The notes: a model not told the origin generated them from the letters alone. A stretch of DNA of 35,295 nt from Ga0077548 sp035440445 (GCA_035440445.1 DAORMJ010000031.1:1-35295), one strand, 5' to 3'; positions 21,208 to 29,532 are shown, counted from the stretch's first letter. A program made the numbers and translations.

Positions 21208-22353
21208 TCAGCTCCAGACTTTTCTCGCCGTTTCGAGCAGCGCTTCCATCTTACGCCACTGCTGGTCTTCGGTTAAGTCGTTTCCGCTGATCCCGGAGGC
21301 GAAGCCGCATTGCGGGCTGATCGCCAGTTGATCGATGTCGATGAAGCGCGCGGCGTCTTCGATGCGCCTGGTCAGCATGTCGACGCTTTCGACTTCGCCG
21401 GTCTTGGTGGTGACAAGTCCCAGCACGACGGTCGGTCCTTTCGGCACGAAGCGAAGCGGCTCGAAACCGCCCGAACGCTCGGTGTCGTATTCCAGGAGCA
21501 GGCGGTCGAATTTCAGCGAGGAGAAGAGTTCTTCGGCAATACCGTCGTAAGCGCCCTCGCGGTGCCACATGCTGGCGCGGTTGCCGCGGCAGATGTGCAT
21601 GCCGAACACTGACTTGCCCTGATGCGCTTCGATCACGCCATTCGAGGCCGCGATCGCGCGGTGGAGATTGGCCAACGGGTCTTCGCCGCGGCTTTTCATA
21701 CGCTCCAGCGTCGCGCGATCGACGTAGCCGGTGTAGCTCGGCTCATCGAGTTGAACATAGGGGCATCCGGCATCGACCAGCCCCTTCACCATTTCGCTCT
21801 GGATGCGGACGACATCGGCAAGGAAATCGTCGGCGCTTGCGTAGTGCGGGGCAGAGGCCGCGAGGTCGCACATCTGCGAAACGCGGTCCGGACCCATGAT
21901 CATCGCCTTTGCCGGTGCTTTCGCAACGGAAGCGAGATACTCGTATTCCTCCAGAGGAAAGTTGCTCGTCAGGCGCAGCTTCGCGGTGGCAGGGGTCTTG
22001 AAGACCTCGACCGCATCGGCGCCAAGCTGGTTGCCGTGTTCGTGTTCGTAACGCAGCGATGGGTTTGCAAGAAAACCCTTCCAGGAAAACGTATCGAGAT
22101 CCCAGCCTTCGACCTTGGCAAAGCTCATCTGCCAGTTGAGGCGTTCGTATTCGCCATCCGAGACGATGGGAAAGCCGATCTTCTCCTGCTTCGCGACGAC
22201 GTCGCGGATGCCTTTCTTGATCGCGGCATCGAGTTCTTCGCGGGAAACGCGGCCGTTTCCGAAGGCGAGAAAGGTTTCGATCAGCGATTGCGGACGCAGA
22301 AGACTTCCGACCTGATCGACCCGCATGCCCAGAATTTCGTCGCGCTTGCTCAT
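21208..22353 (-). CDS. MetE C-terminal-domain-like methyltransferase (cobalamin-independent methionine synthase family)
   Basis: A 381-residue protein equal to the C-terminal, catalytic barrel of cobalamin-independent methionine synthase, without the N-terminal barrel. Its zinc ligands are visible: His253 and Cys255 in FGMHICRGN, Glu288 in LLLEYDTE and Cys349 in SPQCGFAS. Short members of this family transfer methyl or other alkyl groups to or from thiols, and few are proven methionine synthases, so the substrate is uncertain. Start 22353 is preferred; GGGGAA lies a few bases upstream. A TTGACA -35 box (22417-22412) and a palindrome lie upstream. The gene is followed by the MarR gene 4-5 bp after its stop, which suggests MarR-controlled expression. 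Confidence 0.87.
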   Translation of the reverse strand: MSKRDEILGMRVDQVGSLLRPQSLIETFLAFGNGRVSREELDAAIKKGIRDVVAKQEKIGFPIVSDGEYERLNWQMSFAKVEGWDLDTFSWKGFLANPSLRYEHEHGNQLGADAVEVFKTPATAKLRLTSNFPLEEYEYLASVAKAPAKAMIMGPDRVSQMCDLAASAPHYASADDFLADVVRIQSEMVKGLVDAGCPYVQLDEPSYTGYVDRATLERMKSRGEDPLANLHRAIAASNGVIEAHQGKSVFGMHICRGNRASMWHREGAYDGIAEELFSSLKFDRLLLEYDTERSGGFEPLRFVPKGPTVVLGLVTTKTGEVESVDMLTRRIEDAARFIDIDQLAISPQCGFASGISGNDLTEDQQWRKMEALLETARKVWS

Positions 22354-22374
22354 CGTTTCCCCGCTTCGTGTCAT

Positions 22375-22395
22375 ATCGTTTATCAGATAAACGAT
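22375..22395. promoter_or_regulatory. Perfect 21-bp palindromic operator over the metE-like promoter
   Basis: Arms ATCGTTTATC (22375-22384) and GATAAACGAT (22386-22395) are exactly complementary about one central base. On the minus strand a consensus TTGACA sits at 22417-22412, so the palindrome falls on the expected -10 region. Size and symmetry fit a MarR-type dimer, probably the one encoded downstream in the same operon. Confidence 0.8.
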
Positions 22396-22441
22396 CATGG
22401 ACGAGACGGGTTGTCAATCGGACCGCTACTCGTGACGGCGG

Positions 22442-22459
22442 AAAACGCCGCCTGCGGCG
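22442..22459 (-). terminator. Terminator after the VOC dioxygenase gene
   Basis: On the minus strand CGCCGC-AG-GCGGCG is followed by TTTT. It lies 35 bp beyond the stop of the gene at 22494, separating that gene's transcript from the metE-like operon. Confidence 0.65.
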
Positions 22460-22493
22460 GGGCCGGGGCGGCGTACCGAAAGTGCAGTACGAC

Positions 22494-23423
22494 TTATTCC
22501 AGCGGCGGCAAGGCCTGCTCGATCGCGGCGCGGTTCTGCTCGTGCCAGGGCGGAAGCTTCAATGCGGTGCCGAGCGACTCTTTCGGTTCGTCAAAGCTGA
22601 AGCCGGGCTTGTCGGTCGCAATCTCGAACAGAATGCCGCCGGGCTCGCGGAAGTAGATCGAGTGGAAATACATGCGGTCGATCTGCTCGGTAGTATTGAG
22701 CCCGAGCGTCTGCCGGATGCGATTGGCGAGCTCGAGTTCCTCCGCGTCGTCTTTCGCGCGAAAGGCGACGTGATGCAGCGTGCCGGCGCCTTGCTGTCCG
22801 CGCGGCTGATCCTTGTCGATCACGATGTCGATATGCGCGCCGATGTCGGCATCGCCGAGGAAGCGCTGACGCTCGCCATCATTGCCACCATCGGCATAAC
22901 CGAAGCCGGTGGTAAGCACCTCGGCCGTACGCGCGCCGCCGCGAGGACGCAGCGTGATCCCCGAGAAGCCGCGCACCGCATGTTCGAGCGGGACGAGGCC
23001 ATCGGCCCATGCCGGTGCTGCCGCAGCCGTTTCCGTTTCCACGATCTCGATTTTCATGCCTTCGCCGTCTTCGAGTGAAAGCAGTGTATCGCCAAAGCGT
23101 TCGCTTTCGCGCGCGGTGATGCCCTCGGCTTCAAGACGCTTTTTCCAGAAGGCGAGCGATCCTTTCGGCACTGCGTATCCCACCTCGACCGCTTCGCCCA
23201 TGCCTTGCCGTCCGCGTGGCATGTTCTGCCAAAGGAAGAAGGTGAGCGCAGAGCCGGGCGCGCCGGTATCGTTGCCGTAATAGAGGTGCCAGGCGCTGGG
23301 ATCGTCAAAGTTGACCGTGCGCTTCACAAAGCGGAGCCCGAGCGTCTTCGTATAGAAGCTGAAATTCTTCTTTGCGTCGCCGGTGATCCCGGTGATGTGG
23401 TGCAGTCCGGCGCTTCTGGCCAT
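22494..23423 (-). CDS. Ring-cleaving dioxygenase-like protein of the VOC (glyoxalase) superfamily
   Basis: A 309-residue protein with two vicinal-oxygen-chelate modules. The first begins GLHHITGITGDAKKNFSFYTKTLGLRFVK; the second has TLHHVAFRAKDD. The metal-site residues appear as His8/9, His in the second module and Glu in PGGILFEIATDKPGF. This layout matches the YkcA/MhqO group, of which MhqO is a hydroquinone-specific dioxygenase in Bacillus subtilis under a MarR repressor; that link suggests a role in quinone or aromatic detoxification here, but it is not shown. Start 23423 has GGAG eight bases upstream. Own terminator follows. Confidence 0.9.
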   Translation of the reverse strand: MARSAGLHHITGITGDAKKNFSFYTKTLGLRFVKRTVNFDDPSAWHLYYGNDTGAPGSALTFFLWQNMPRGRQGMGEAVEVGYAVPKGSLAFWKKRLEAEGITARESERFGDTLLSLEDGEGMKIEIVETETAAAAPAWADGLVPLEHAVRGFSGITLRPRGGARTAEVLTTGFGYADGGNDGERQRFLGDADIGAHIDIVIDKDQPRGQQGAGTLHHVAFRAKDDAEELELANRIRQTLGLNTTEQIDRMYFHSIYFREPGGILFEIATDKPGFSFDEPKESLGTALKLPPWHEQNRAAIEQALPPLE

Positions 23424-23605
23424 CTCGCCATCTCCTCGCTCAACCCTTGTTCGCACGGATATGGGAGGAATGCTGCCCCGCAAAAGCGATGCAATGTCCG
23501 ATTGCGAATTTGCACTTTTTATGCGGGCGAACCGGTTTTCGTTAAGCGGTTGGAAACCATAAAAGCCCAGACTTTGCCCCGTAGTCGGTAGCGTTCGGGG
23601 TAGTG

Positions 23606-24412
23606 ATGCGTGAGTATCGGCAGGGCGCGACGCGGATCGCGGCGTCGGATGTAGTTTCCTTGCTCCGCGAGGTATATCGCGATGGCGTCCATCGCCGCGA
23701 AGATGCGGAAGCGCTGATCGCCTTCGATCGCGACTTTTCAGACCCGACCGCTGAATGGTGCGCTTTCGCGGCTCACGCGATTGCGGACCACGTTTTATAC
23801 CGGGCTGCTCCCGCCGGAATCCTGGATGAAGCAAAAGCTGCCTGGCTGATGCAGGTGCTTGCGCCATCGGGTTGCTGCGGGATGACCCGAAGCGGGACCG
23901 AGGCGCTGCGTTTGATCGCGGGACAGACCGGGGCCATGCCGGCTTCGTTTGCAGCATTCGCAATCCGGGCGCTCTGGATGCCCGCAGCCGCTTCGCATGC
24001 GCAGTTTGCGGTCGCGCTCGCCGCCCGCGATGTTACGTTGCTCAACAGGATCCTCAAAAGCGCGGCAGGCAGGGCCGATGCGCCGGTCTCGCTGGTTGAG
24101 GCGGAGGCACTGTTCGATCTGCACGACGCGGTTGCCGCGAAGAAGAGCCACGCGAGCTTCGATGCGCTTTTCTTCCGTGCGATCACGAACCACGTGCTTG
24201 GCGAATGCGGGCGGGAAAAGCAGCCTCGCTCGAAAGCGCTTGCCCGCGATCCGCGGCGAGATGCGGGCCACGGTATTAGTACCGAAGCGCGTGCCTGGCT
24301 TTATACCCGGATCATGCGCGATGGCCGGCCGACCGCTGCAGAGCGCCTCTTGCTGACTCTTGCCGAGCAAGCACGCTCGCTCCATGTGGGATTCGAGCGC
24401 CGCGCAGCCTGA
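23606..24412 (+). CDS. Hypothetical protein with an internal duplication
   Basis: A 268-residue soluble, Ala-rich helical protein with no recognised family name. Two segments resemble one another. Near the N-terminus is REDAEALIAFDR, followed by EWCAFAAHAIADHVL. Past the middle is LVEAEALFDLHD, followed by FDALFFRAITNHVLG. Each has an AEAL(F/I)-Asp helix and, 15-20 residues later, an aromatic-rich helix ending in a conserved His-Val-Leu. This points to a tandem fold, perhaps two EF-hand-like or four-helix units. A Cys-Cys pair lies at LAPSGCCGMTRSG. No signal peptide or membrane helix is seen. It stands alone between the dioxygenase (divergent) and the MgtC-type gene. GTG at 23603 is an alternative start. 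Confidence 0.8.
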   Translation: MREYRQGATRIAASDVVSLLREVYRDGVHRREDAEALIAFDRDFSDPTAEWCAFAAHAIADHVLYRAAPAGILDEAKAAWLMQVLAPSGCCGMTRSGTEALRLIAGQTGAMPASFAAFAIRALWMPAAASHAQFAVALAARDVTLLNRILKSAAGRADAPVSLVEAEALFDLHDAVAAKKSHASFDALFFRAITNHVLGECGREKQPRSKALARDPRRDAGHGISTEARAWLYTRIMRDGRPTAAERLLLTLAEQARSLHVGFERRAA

Positions 24413-24505
24413 AGGCTCAAAAATCATTCGCTTGTGTTTAAACGGCGGGGAACCGCAGCGATTATACGTGGTTAAGTCCACTGGGCTGCGCGATCGAGAG
24501 CATAG

Positions 24506-25834
24506 TTGGATTTCGATTTTTTTCAGGAGTTGGATCTCGTTCGGCGGCTCGCGGTTGCGACGCTGGTCGGGCTGCTCGTCGGCATCGAGCGGGGCTGGCG
24601 CGAGCGCGATTCCGAAGGCGGCATGCGGACCGCGGGAATCCGCACTTTCACGTTGATCGGAATTCTGGGTGGCGTGATCGGCATGATCGCGCGCTCGCTG
24701 AAAGAACCGACCGGCGCGGGCATTCTGCTCGCGTCCTCGTTCCTCATTCTTTCTGCTGCCTTCGCTGCATTCCGCATGCGCGAGAACGACGAATCCAAGA
24801 ACTTCGGCTTCACGACCGTTGCCGCCGCCATGGTGACGTTTGCGCTCGGTGTTTATGCCGTGCTCGGCGACCAGAACATCGCCGCTGCTGCCGGTGTCGC
24901 GGTCATGGTCATCCTTGCCATCCGAGAGCAGTTGCACGGTCTCCTGTCGCGCATCACGTGGAATGAGCTTCGCGCGGCGATCATTCTGCTTGCGATGACG
25001 TTTCTGGCGCTGCCGTTCATTCCCGACCGCAGCTTCGGACCCTTCGGCGGGGTCAATCCGCGGCAAGTCTGGCTGCTTGCAGTCGTGCTCGCTGCCGTGT
25101 CGTTCCTCGGCTACGTCGCCGTGAAGATGTTCGGCTCCAAACGCGGCATGCTGCTTTCGGCGGCGATCGGCGGGCTTGTGTCCTCGACTTCCGTTACGGT
25201 CGATGCCGCGCGTCATGCGCAAAGCAATAAAAGCGGCTGCAATCTGCTGGGGGCAGGAGTGGCGCTCGCAACCGCGTCCTCGCTCGCGCGCATGCTCGGC
25301 GTGATCGCCGTGTTGAACTTTGCCGTGGCGAAACTTGCGGCCGTGCCGCTGGTTGTCGCCGTGCTTTCCGCGCTTGCGATTGCGGCACTGATGATCCGTG
25401 GAAACGGGAAGAAATCGAAGCCCGTGGAAATCAGTATCAAGAACCCGTTTTCGTTGCAGGCGACGCTTTTGCTTGCCGCATTTCTGGGCGCGGCGATTTT
25501 CCTGACCGAAGCCCTGTCGGTTTGGCTCGGCAATGCCGGCGCGCTCGCGGCCGCCTTCATTGGCGGTGCAGTCAGCGTCGATCCCGCGACTTTCTCGATG
25601 GCCGAGCTCGGCCGGGATCGCATTTCGCCCATGACCGCCGCTGCCGGGCTGTGGCTCGCAGCCTTGTCGAATACGTTGTTGAAGTTCGGGCTCGCCTGGA
25701 GCGTCGGTCCCCGCGAATTCCGCTGGCCCCTGATTTTTAGCCTGCTTGCGCCCATCGCCGCCGGCGCGGCCGCGGCCACCGCGATGATCGTTTTTAGCGA
25801 TGGATTGGGGGCAGCGAGTCCGCCCGCCAATTGA
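24506..25834 (+). CDS. MgtC/SapB-DUF4010 family membrane protein
   Basis: A 442-residue inner-membrane protein. The first 130 residues form an MgtC/SapB-like unit with FQELDLVRRLAVATLVGLLVGIERG and GIRTFTLIGILGGVIGM, its recognised signature (the Arg-Glu-Arg and Gly-rich helix). The remainder, with about nine further helices, corresponds to DUF4010, with AAIGGLVSSTSVTVDAARHAQ and AAFIGGAVSVDPATF as conserved loops. Proteins of this architecture are widespread; the function is not established, though MgtC itself helps growth at low magnesium and modulates ATP synthase. The start is TTG at 24506, since the family's N-terminus begins there and no ATG precedes it. The carboxylase alpha gene starts 54 bp later. 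Confidence 0.87.
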   Translation: MDFDFFQELDLVRRLAVATLVGLLVGIERGWRERDSEGGMRTAGIRTFTLIGILGGVIGMIARSLKEPTGAGILLASSFLILSAAFAAFRMRENDESKNFGFTTVAAAMVTFALGVYAVLGDQNIAAAAGVAVMVILAIREQLHGLLSRITWNELRAAIILLAMTFLALPFIPDRSFGPFGGVNPRQVWLLAVVLAAVSFLGYVAVKMFGSKRGMLLSAAIGGLVSSTSVTVDAARHAQSNKSGCNLLGAGVALATASSLARMLGVIAVLNFAVAKLAAVPLVVAVLSALAIAALMIRGNGKKSKPVEISIKNPFSLQATLLLAAFLGAAIFLTEALSVWLGNAGALAAAFIGGAVSVDPATFSMAELGRDRISPMTAAAGLWLAALSNTLLKFGLAWSVGPREFRWPLIFSLLAPIAAGAAAATAMIVFSDGLGAASPPAN

Positions 25835-25888
25835 CAAAGGATATATTGCGCCGCAAATCAGCAGGTATCGCGTCAATACGGGCCGGGT

Positions 25889-27901
25889 ATGTTCAAGAAA
25901 ATATTGATCGCCAACCGCGGCGAGATTGCCTGCCGGGTCATCAAGACCGCCAAGCGTATGGGCATCGCCACTGTCGCTGTCTATTCCGTTGCCGACAAGG
26001 ACGCGCTGCACGTCGAGATGGCTGACGAGGCGGTTTACATCGGCCCGCCGCCGGCCGCGCAATCCTATCTTGTGATCGAAAAGATCATCGACGCCTGCAA
26101 AGAGACCGGCGCGGAAGCGGTGCATCCCGGTTATGGCTTTCTCTCAGAACGCGCGGCTTTCGCCGAAGCGCTGAAGAAAGCCAACATCACCTTCATCGGG
26201 CCGAACGTGCGCGCCATCGAGGCAATGGGAGACAAGATCGAGTCTAAAAAGGCGGCTGCGGCAGCCAAGGTTTCGACCGTCCCCGGCTTCCTCGGCGTGA
26301 TCGAGGATGCCAAACACGCCACCAAGATCGCCGACGAGATCGGCTATCCGGTGATGATCAAGGCATCCGCCGGTGGCGGCGGCAAGGGCATGCGCATCGC
26401 CAATTCGAAGGATGAAGTGGCGGAGGGGTTCGAGCGCGCGAAGTCGGAAGCGAAGTCTTCCTTCGGCGACGACCGCGTCTTCATCGAAAAGTTCATCGTC
26501 AATCCGCGCCATATCGAAATTCAGGTGCTTGGCGACAAGCACGGCAACGTCATTTATCTCGGCGAGCGCGAATGCTCGATCCAGCGCCGCAACCAAAAGG
26601 TCGTCGAGGAAGCGCCGTCGCCGCTCCTGGACGAAGCGACCCGCAAGAAGATGGGCGAGCAGGCGGTGGCTCTGGCAAAAGCCGTCGATTACGACACTGC
26701 AGGCACCGTCGAGTTCGTGGCGGGGCAGGACCGCTCGTTCTACTTCCTCGAAATGAATACGCGGCTGCAGGTCGAGCATCCGGTGACCGAGATGATCACC
26801 GGCATCGATCTGGTGCGCGAGCAATTGCTGATCGCCTCCGGCCACAAGCTGTCGATCAAGCAGAGCGACGTGAAGCTCAATGGCTGGGCGGTGGAAAGCC
26901 GCATCTATGCCGAAGACCCGTATCGCGGCTTCCTGCCGTCGATCGGCCGCCTCACGCGCTACCGGCCGCCTTCGGAAGGCAAGCTCGGCGACGCTACCGT
27001 GCGCAACGACACCGGCGTCTATGAAGGCGGCGAGATTTCGCTGTTCTACGATCCGATGATCGCGAAACTTGTCACGCATGCGCCGACGCGCATCGCCGCG
27101 ATCGACGCGCAGGCCGAAGCGCTCGACCAGTTCGTGGTCGACGGCGTTGGCCACAACATTCCGTTCCTTGCCGCGCTGATGCAGCACGAGCGTTGGCGTT
27201 CCGGCGCGCTTTCCACCGGGTTCATTGCCGAAGAATATCCGGATGGCTTCAAAGGGGTTGCGCCGGTCGGCGATGTTGCGACCGTGATCGCTTCGGTCGC
27301 GTCGGCGATCGATCTCGTGCTCGGCGAGCGCAAGCGGCGCATCTCCGGCCAGATGATGGGCCGCATCGTGCAGCGCGACCGCCGCCGCGCGGTATGGCTC
27401 AACGCCGCCGAATATCCCTTAGAGGTTTTCCGCGCCGATGACGGCGTGCAGGTCAACTTCCTCGCCGAAGAAGAGACGACGCATTCGGTCAAGCTGCAAT
27501 CGGACTGGAAGCCGGGCATGGCGGTCTGGAACGGTACGGTGAACGGCGAGCCGGTCGCGGTGCAGGTGCGCAGCGCGCCGAACGGTTTCAGGCTCGCTTT
27601 CCGTGGCGCGCAGGTGACGGCCTATGTCTATACGGCTGCCGAAGCGGCGGCCGCGAAGCTGATGCCGGTGAAGCAGAGCGGCGATAGCGGCAAGGTGGTG
27701 AAGTGCCCGATGCCCGGCCTCGTCGTGTCCATTGCCGTGAAAGAAGGGCAGGAAGTGCAGGCGGGCGACCAGCTGGCCATCGTCGAGGCGATGAAGATGG
27801 AAAACGTCATCCGCGCGGAGCGCGATGCGACCGTGAAGTCCGTCGCGGTGAAAGCCGGCGACAGTCTGGCCGTGGATGCCGTGATCCTCGAATTCGCGTG
27901 A
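25889..27901 (+). CDS. pccA: Propionyl/acyl-CoA carboxylase alpha subunit (biotin carboxylase plus biotin carrier)
   Basis: A 670-residue protein with the order expected of PccA. Residues 1-447 are biotin carboxylase: MFKKILIANRGEIACRVI, the ATP-grasp loop ASAGGGGKGMRI, EKFIVNPRHIEIQVLGD, and the ERECSIQRRNQKVVEE segment. A BT linker domain follows (VVDGVGHNI through the oligosaccharide-barrel region). The C-terminus is the biotin carrier, with the modified Lys in VEAMKMENVIR at about 636. With the beta subunit, it carboxylates propionyl-CoA to methylmalonyl-CoA. The beta subunit's 3' end is at the start of the window. It is the first gene of a four-gene run ending in acylphosphatase. Confidence 0.96.
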   Translation: MFKKILIANRGEIACRVIKTAKRMGIATVAVYSVADKDALHVEMADEAVYIGPPPAAQSYLVIEKIIDACKETGAEAVHPGYGFLSERAAFAEALKKANITFIGPNVRAIEAMGDKIESKKAAAAAKVSTVPGFLGVIEDAKHATKIADEIGYPVMIKASAGGGGKGMRIANSKDEVAEGFERAKSEAKSSFGDDRVFIEKFIVNPRHIEIQVLGDKHGNVIYLGERECSIQRRNQKVVEEAPSPLLDEATRKKMGEQAVALAKAVDYDTAGTVEFVAGQDRSFYFLEMNTRLQVEHPVTEMITGIDLVREQLLIASGHKLSIKQSDVKLNGWAVESRIYAEDPYRGFLPSIGRLTRYRPPSEGKLGDATVRNDTGVYEGGEISLFYDPMIAKLVTHAPTRIAAIDAQAEALDQFVVDGVGHNIPFLAALMQHERWRSGALSTGFIAEEYPDGFKGVAPVGDVATVIASVASAIDLVLGERKRRISGQMMGRIVQRDRRRAVWLNAAEYPLEVFRADDGVQVNFLAEEETTHSVKLQSDWKPGMAVWNGTVNGEPVAVQVRSAPNGFRLAFRGAQVTAYVYTAAEAAAAKLMPVKQSGDSGKVVKCPMPGLVVSIAVKEGQEVQAGDQLAIVEAMKMENVIRAERDATVKSVAVKAGDSLAVDAVILEFA

Positions 27902-27905
27902 TGCG

Positions 27906-28517
27906 ATGAATGTGCTCGATCTTCTCTTTTCTCCGAAAGGGACGATCAAACCGCAGCCTTTCGCGCTTGTCGTGGCCGGCATCTATGTTCTGAACATTCT
28001 CGCAGGCTCGATCCTCGACGGCCAGTTCGTGATGCGTACGGGTTTGTTGCCCTATGTGCTGCTGCAGATCATGCTTGGCTGGATCTGGTTCGTCGCGCAC
28101 AAGAAGCGTCTCGCGGATGCGGGCAGGGGCTATGCCGTTGCGGCTTCGCTTGCGTTTCTATTTATCGCGGGCGTCGTGATTTTCGCGGCCTTGACTGCGG
28201 CGTCCGCGCCCGCAGTGCTCGATAAAGTAGATCCCGCTGAACCGAGGGTTTCGCTGTTCGCCGCGATCTTTGCGATCGGCTTCATCTATACGATCCTGAC
28301 CGGCGACATATTTCTGATCTCGCTCTTCTTCTTCCTGCTGTTTGGCCTGCCGCTGCTATTTACGCTGACCGTCGTCATCTACTCGATCGTGACCGGCGCG
28401 CGCGCGAGCCTGACGACGGCGGCGCCACCGTTGCCGCCGTTGCCTCCGGCAATGCCGGTGCCGGAGCCCGCGACACCGCTGCCCGGTATCGAGAAACCCC
28501 GGTCGCCGTTCTCGTGA
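27906..28517 (+). CDS. DUF805-like membrane protein with Pro-rich tail
   Basis: A 203-residue membrane protein that starts 4 bp after the carboxylase alpha stop. It has about four to five helices in the first 165 residues. The opening MNVLDLLFSPKGTIKPQPFAL and the QIMLGWIWFVAHKKRLADAGRG stretch resemble the DUF805 family of small membrane proteins, whose function is unknown. The C-terminal 35 residues are Pro-rich and hydrophilic (PPLPPLPPAMPVPEP), a likely flexible cytosolic tail. The stop overlaps the GTG start of the following gene. The tight spacing implies co-expression with pccA, though no biochemical link is known. Confidence 0.78.
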   Translation: MNVLDLLFSPKGTIKPQPFALVVAGIYVLNILAGSILDGQFVMRTGLLPYVLLQIMLGWIWFVAHKKRLADAGRGYAVAASLAFLFIAGVVIFAALTAASAPAVLDKVDPAEPRVSLFAAIFAIGFIYTILTGDIFLISLFFFLLFGLPLLFTLTVVIYSIVTGARASLTTAAPPLPPLPPAMPVPEPATPLPGIEKPRSPFS

Positions 28518-28960
28518 GTGCGCGCCTCTACTTCGCCTATGGCTCGAACATGGACCGCGCGCACATGGCGCGGCTTTGTCCGCAGGCGGAGCCTTACGGC
28601 GTCGCGTCGCTGCGCAGCTATAAATACGTCATGGCCGCTTCCGGCTATGCAACGGTGATCCCATGGCCGGGTTCTTTCGTGCACGGCGTGCTGTGGAAGG
28701 TCGGTCCGAAAGAAATTGCTGCGCTGGACCGCTACGAGGATATTGCGGGCGGGCTCTATCGGTCCGCGCAATTGCCGGTGAAATACAACGAGCGTCTTTT
28801 GCGCGCGCTTGTCTATCTCGCGAGTGGCGACAAGGCGGGTGCGGTGCCGGCGGGTTATGTTGAGAAGATTGTCGCAGCGGCGAAGGAATGGAACCTTCCA
28901 CCGGACTATGTGGATTATCTTGCGAAGCAGGGAGCCGCGACAGTGAGGCGAGCAAGATGA
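28514..28960 (+). CDS. Gamma-glutamylcyclotransferase-like protein
   Basis: A 148-residue protein of the GGACT/AIG2 fold. The nucleotide-like loop LYFAYGSNMD (residues 5-14) and the acid/base Glu75 in DRYEDIAGGLY are both present, so activity on gamma-glutamyl dipeptides or gamma-glutamyl amines is plausible. Family members release 5-oxoproline. It starts with GTG at 28514, overlapping the upstream stop by 4 bp, and its own stop overlaps the acylphosphatase start (ATGA at 28957-28960). No membrane segment is seen. Which glutamyl compound it acts on cannot be told. Confidence 0.85.
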   Translation: MSARLYFAYGSNMDRAHMARLCPQAEPYGVASLRSYKYVMAASGYATVIPWPGSFVHGVLWKVGPKEIAALDRYEDIAGGLYRSAQLPVKYNERLLRALVYLASGDKAGAVPAGYVEKIVAAAKEWNLPPDYVDYLAKQGAATVRRAR

Positions 28961-29253
28961 GGAAACTCGTGCATCTTCTGATCAATGGAAACGTGCAGGG
29001 CGTCGGCTATCGCGCCTTCGTCGCGTCGCAAGCGGAAGCGCTTGAACTCGAAGGTTGGGTACGAAACCGGCAAGATGGTTCGGTCGAAGCCGTGCTCGGC
29101 GGCGACGCGGAGGACATTGAGGAGATGATCGATAGCTGCCGAAAAGGCCCCGCGGCGTGTTCGGTCAGCGATATCGTGCAGAGCGATACCAACGAGGACA
29201 TGCTGGCGCTGCGAGGCGATGGCAGGAAGTTCTCGCTCCTTCCAACACTGTAG
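28957..29253 (+). CDS. acyP: Acylphosphatase
   Basis: A 98-residue enzyme that hydrolyses acyl phosphates such as acetyl phosphate or carbamoyl phosphate. The phosphate-binding loop and catalytic Arg19 are seen in GNVQGVGYRAF, and the catalytic Asn37 in GWVRNRQDGSVEA. Length is normal for the family. It overlaps the gamma-glutamylcyclotransferase-like gene by 4 bp and is the last clear gene of the pccA run. Confidence 0.94.
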   Translation: MRKLVHLLINGNVQGVGYRAFVASQAEALELEGWVRNRQDGSVEAVLGGDAEDIEEMIDSCRKGPAACSVSDIVQSDTNEDMLALRGDGRKFSLLPTL

Positions 29254-29289
29254 CTGGAACCGCTCGGGCTCTGCGGCGTTTCAACGGCT

Positions 29290-29520
29290 ATGGATGATCC
29301 GAAGAAAAAGCCCGCCGATCCGTCCGGCGAGGTTACGCCCCAGCGCAAATCCAACGATTCCGGCGGCAGGAAAACCGAAGCCGAGCACTTGATCCATCGC
29401 GAAACCGAAAGCGACGCAAGGATCGGAGAGCGGCGTCCAGAATCCGAAGCACGGGAAACGTCCGACGGATCGCTGCGCAAGGACGGCGAGAGCAGTTACC
29501 GCAATACGGATGAAGTGTAG
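29290..29520 (+). CDS. Small disordered hypothetical protein
   Basis: A 76-residue hydrophilic protein, rich in Glu, Arg, Lys, Ser and Asp, with one Tyr, no Cys, no Trp and no hydrophobic core, so it is probably unstructured. It follows acylphosphatase by 36 bp. No strong ribosome site precedes the ATG. Its charged composition and defined stop support a real small protein, as similar ones occur in Hyphomicrobiales, but chance reading of a G+C-rich region is possible. A shared hairpin at 29533-29554 follows its stop. Confidence 0.5.
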   Translation: MDDPKKKPADPSGEVTPQRKSNDSGGRKTEAEHLIHRETESDARIGERRPESEARETSDGSLRKDGESSYRNTDEV

Positions 29521-29532
29521 TCACTTTGCCGT

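Noticed and set aside
22354..22493. A cobalamin or S-adenosylmethionine riboswitch ahead of the metE-like gene
   Set aside because: The region is too short and holds instead a terminator, a TTGACA box and a protein-type palindrome.
23795..26125. A minus-strand open frame of 776 codons across the DUF4010 and neighbouring genes
   Set aside because: It lies opposite two well-supported genes with family motifs. Its Arg/His/Gln/Asp-rich composition is the usual result of reading G+C-rich third positions on the other strand.
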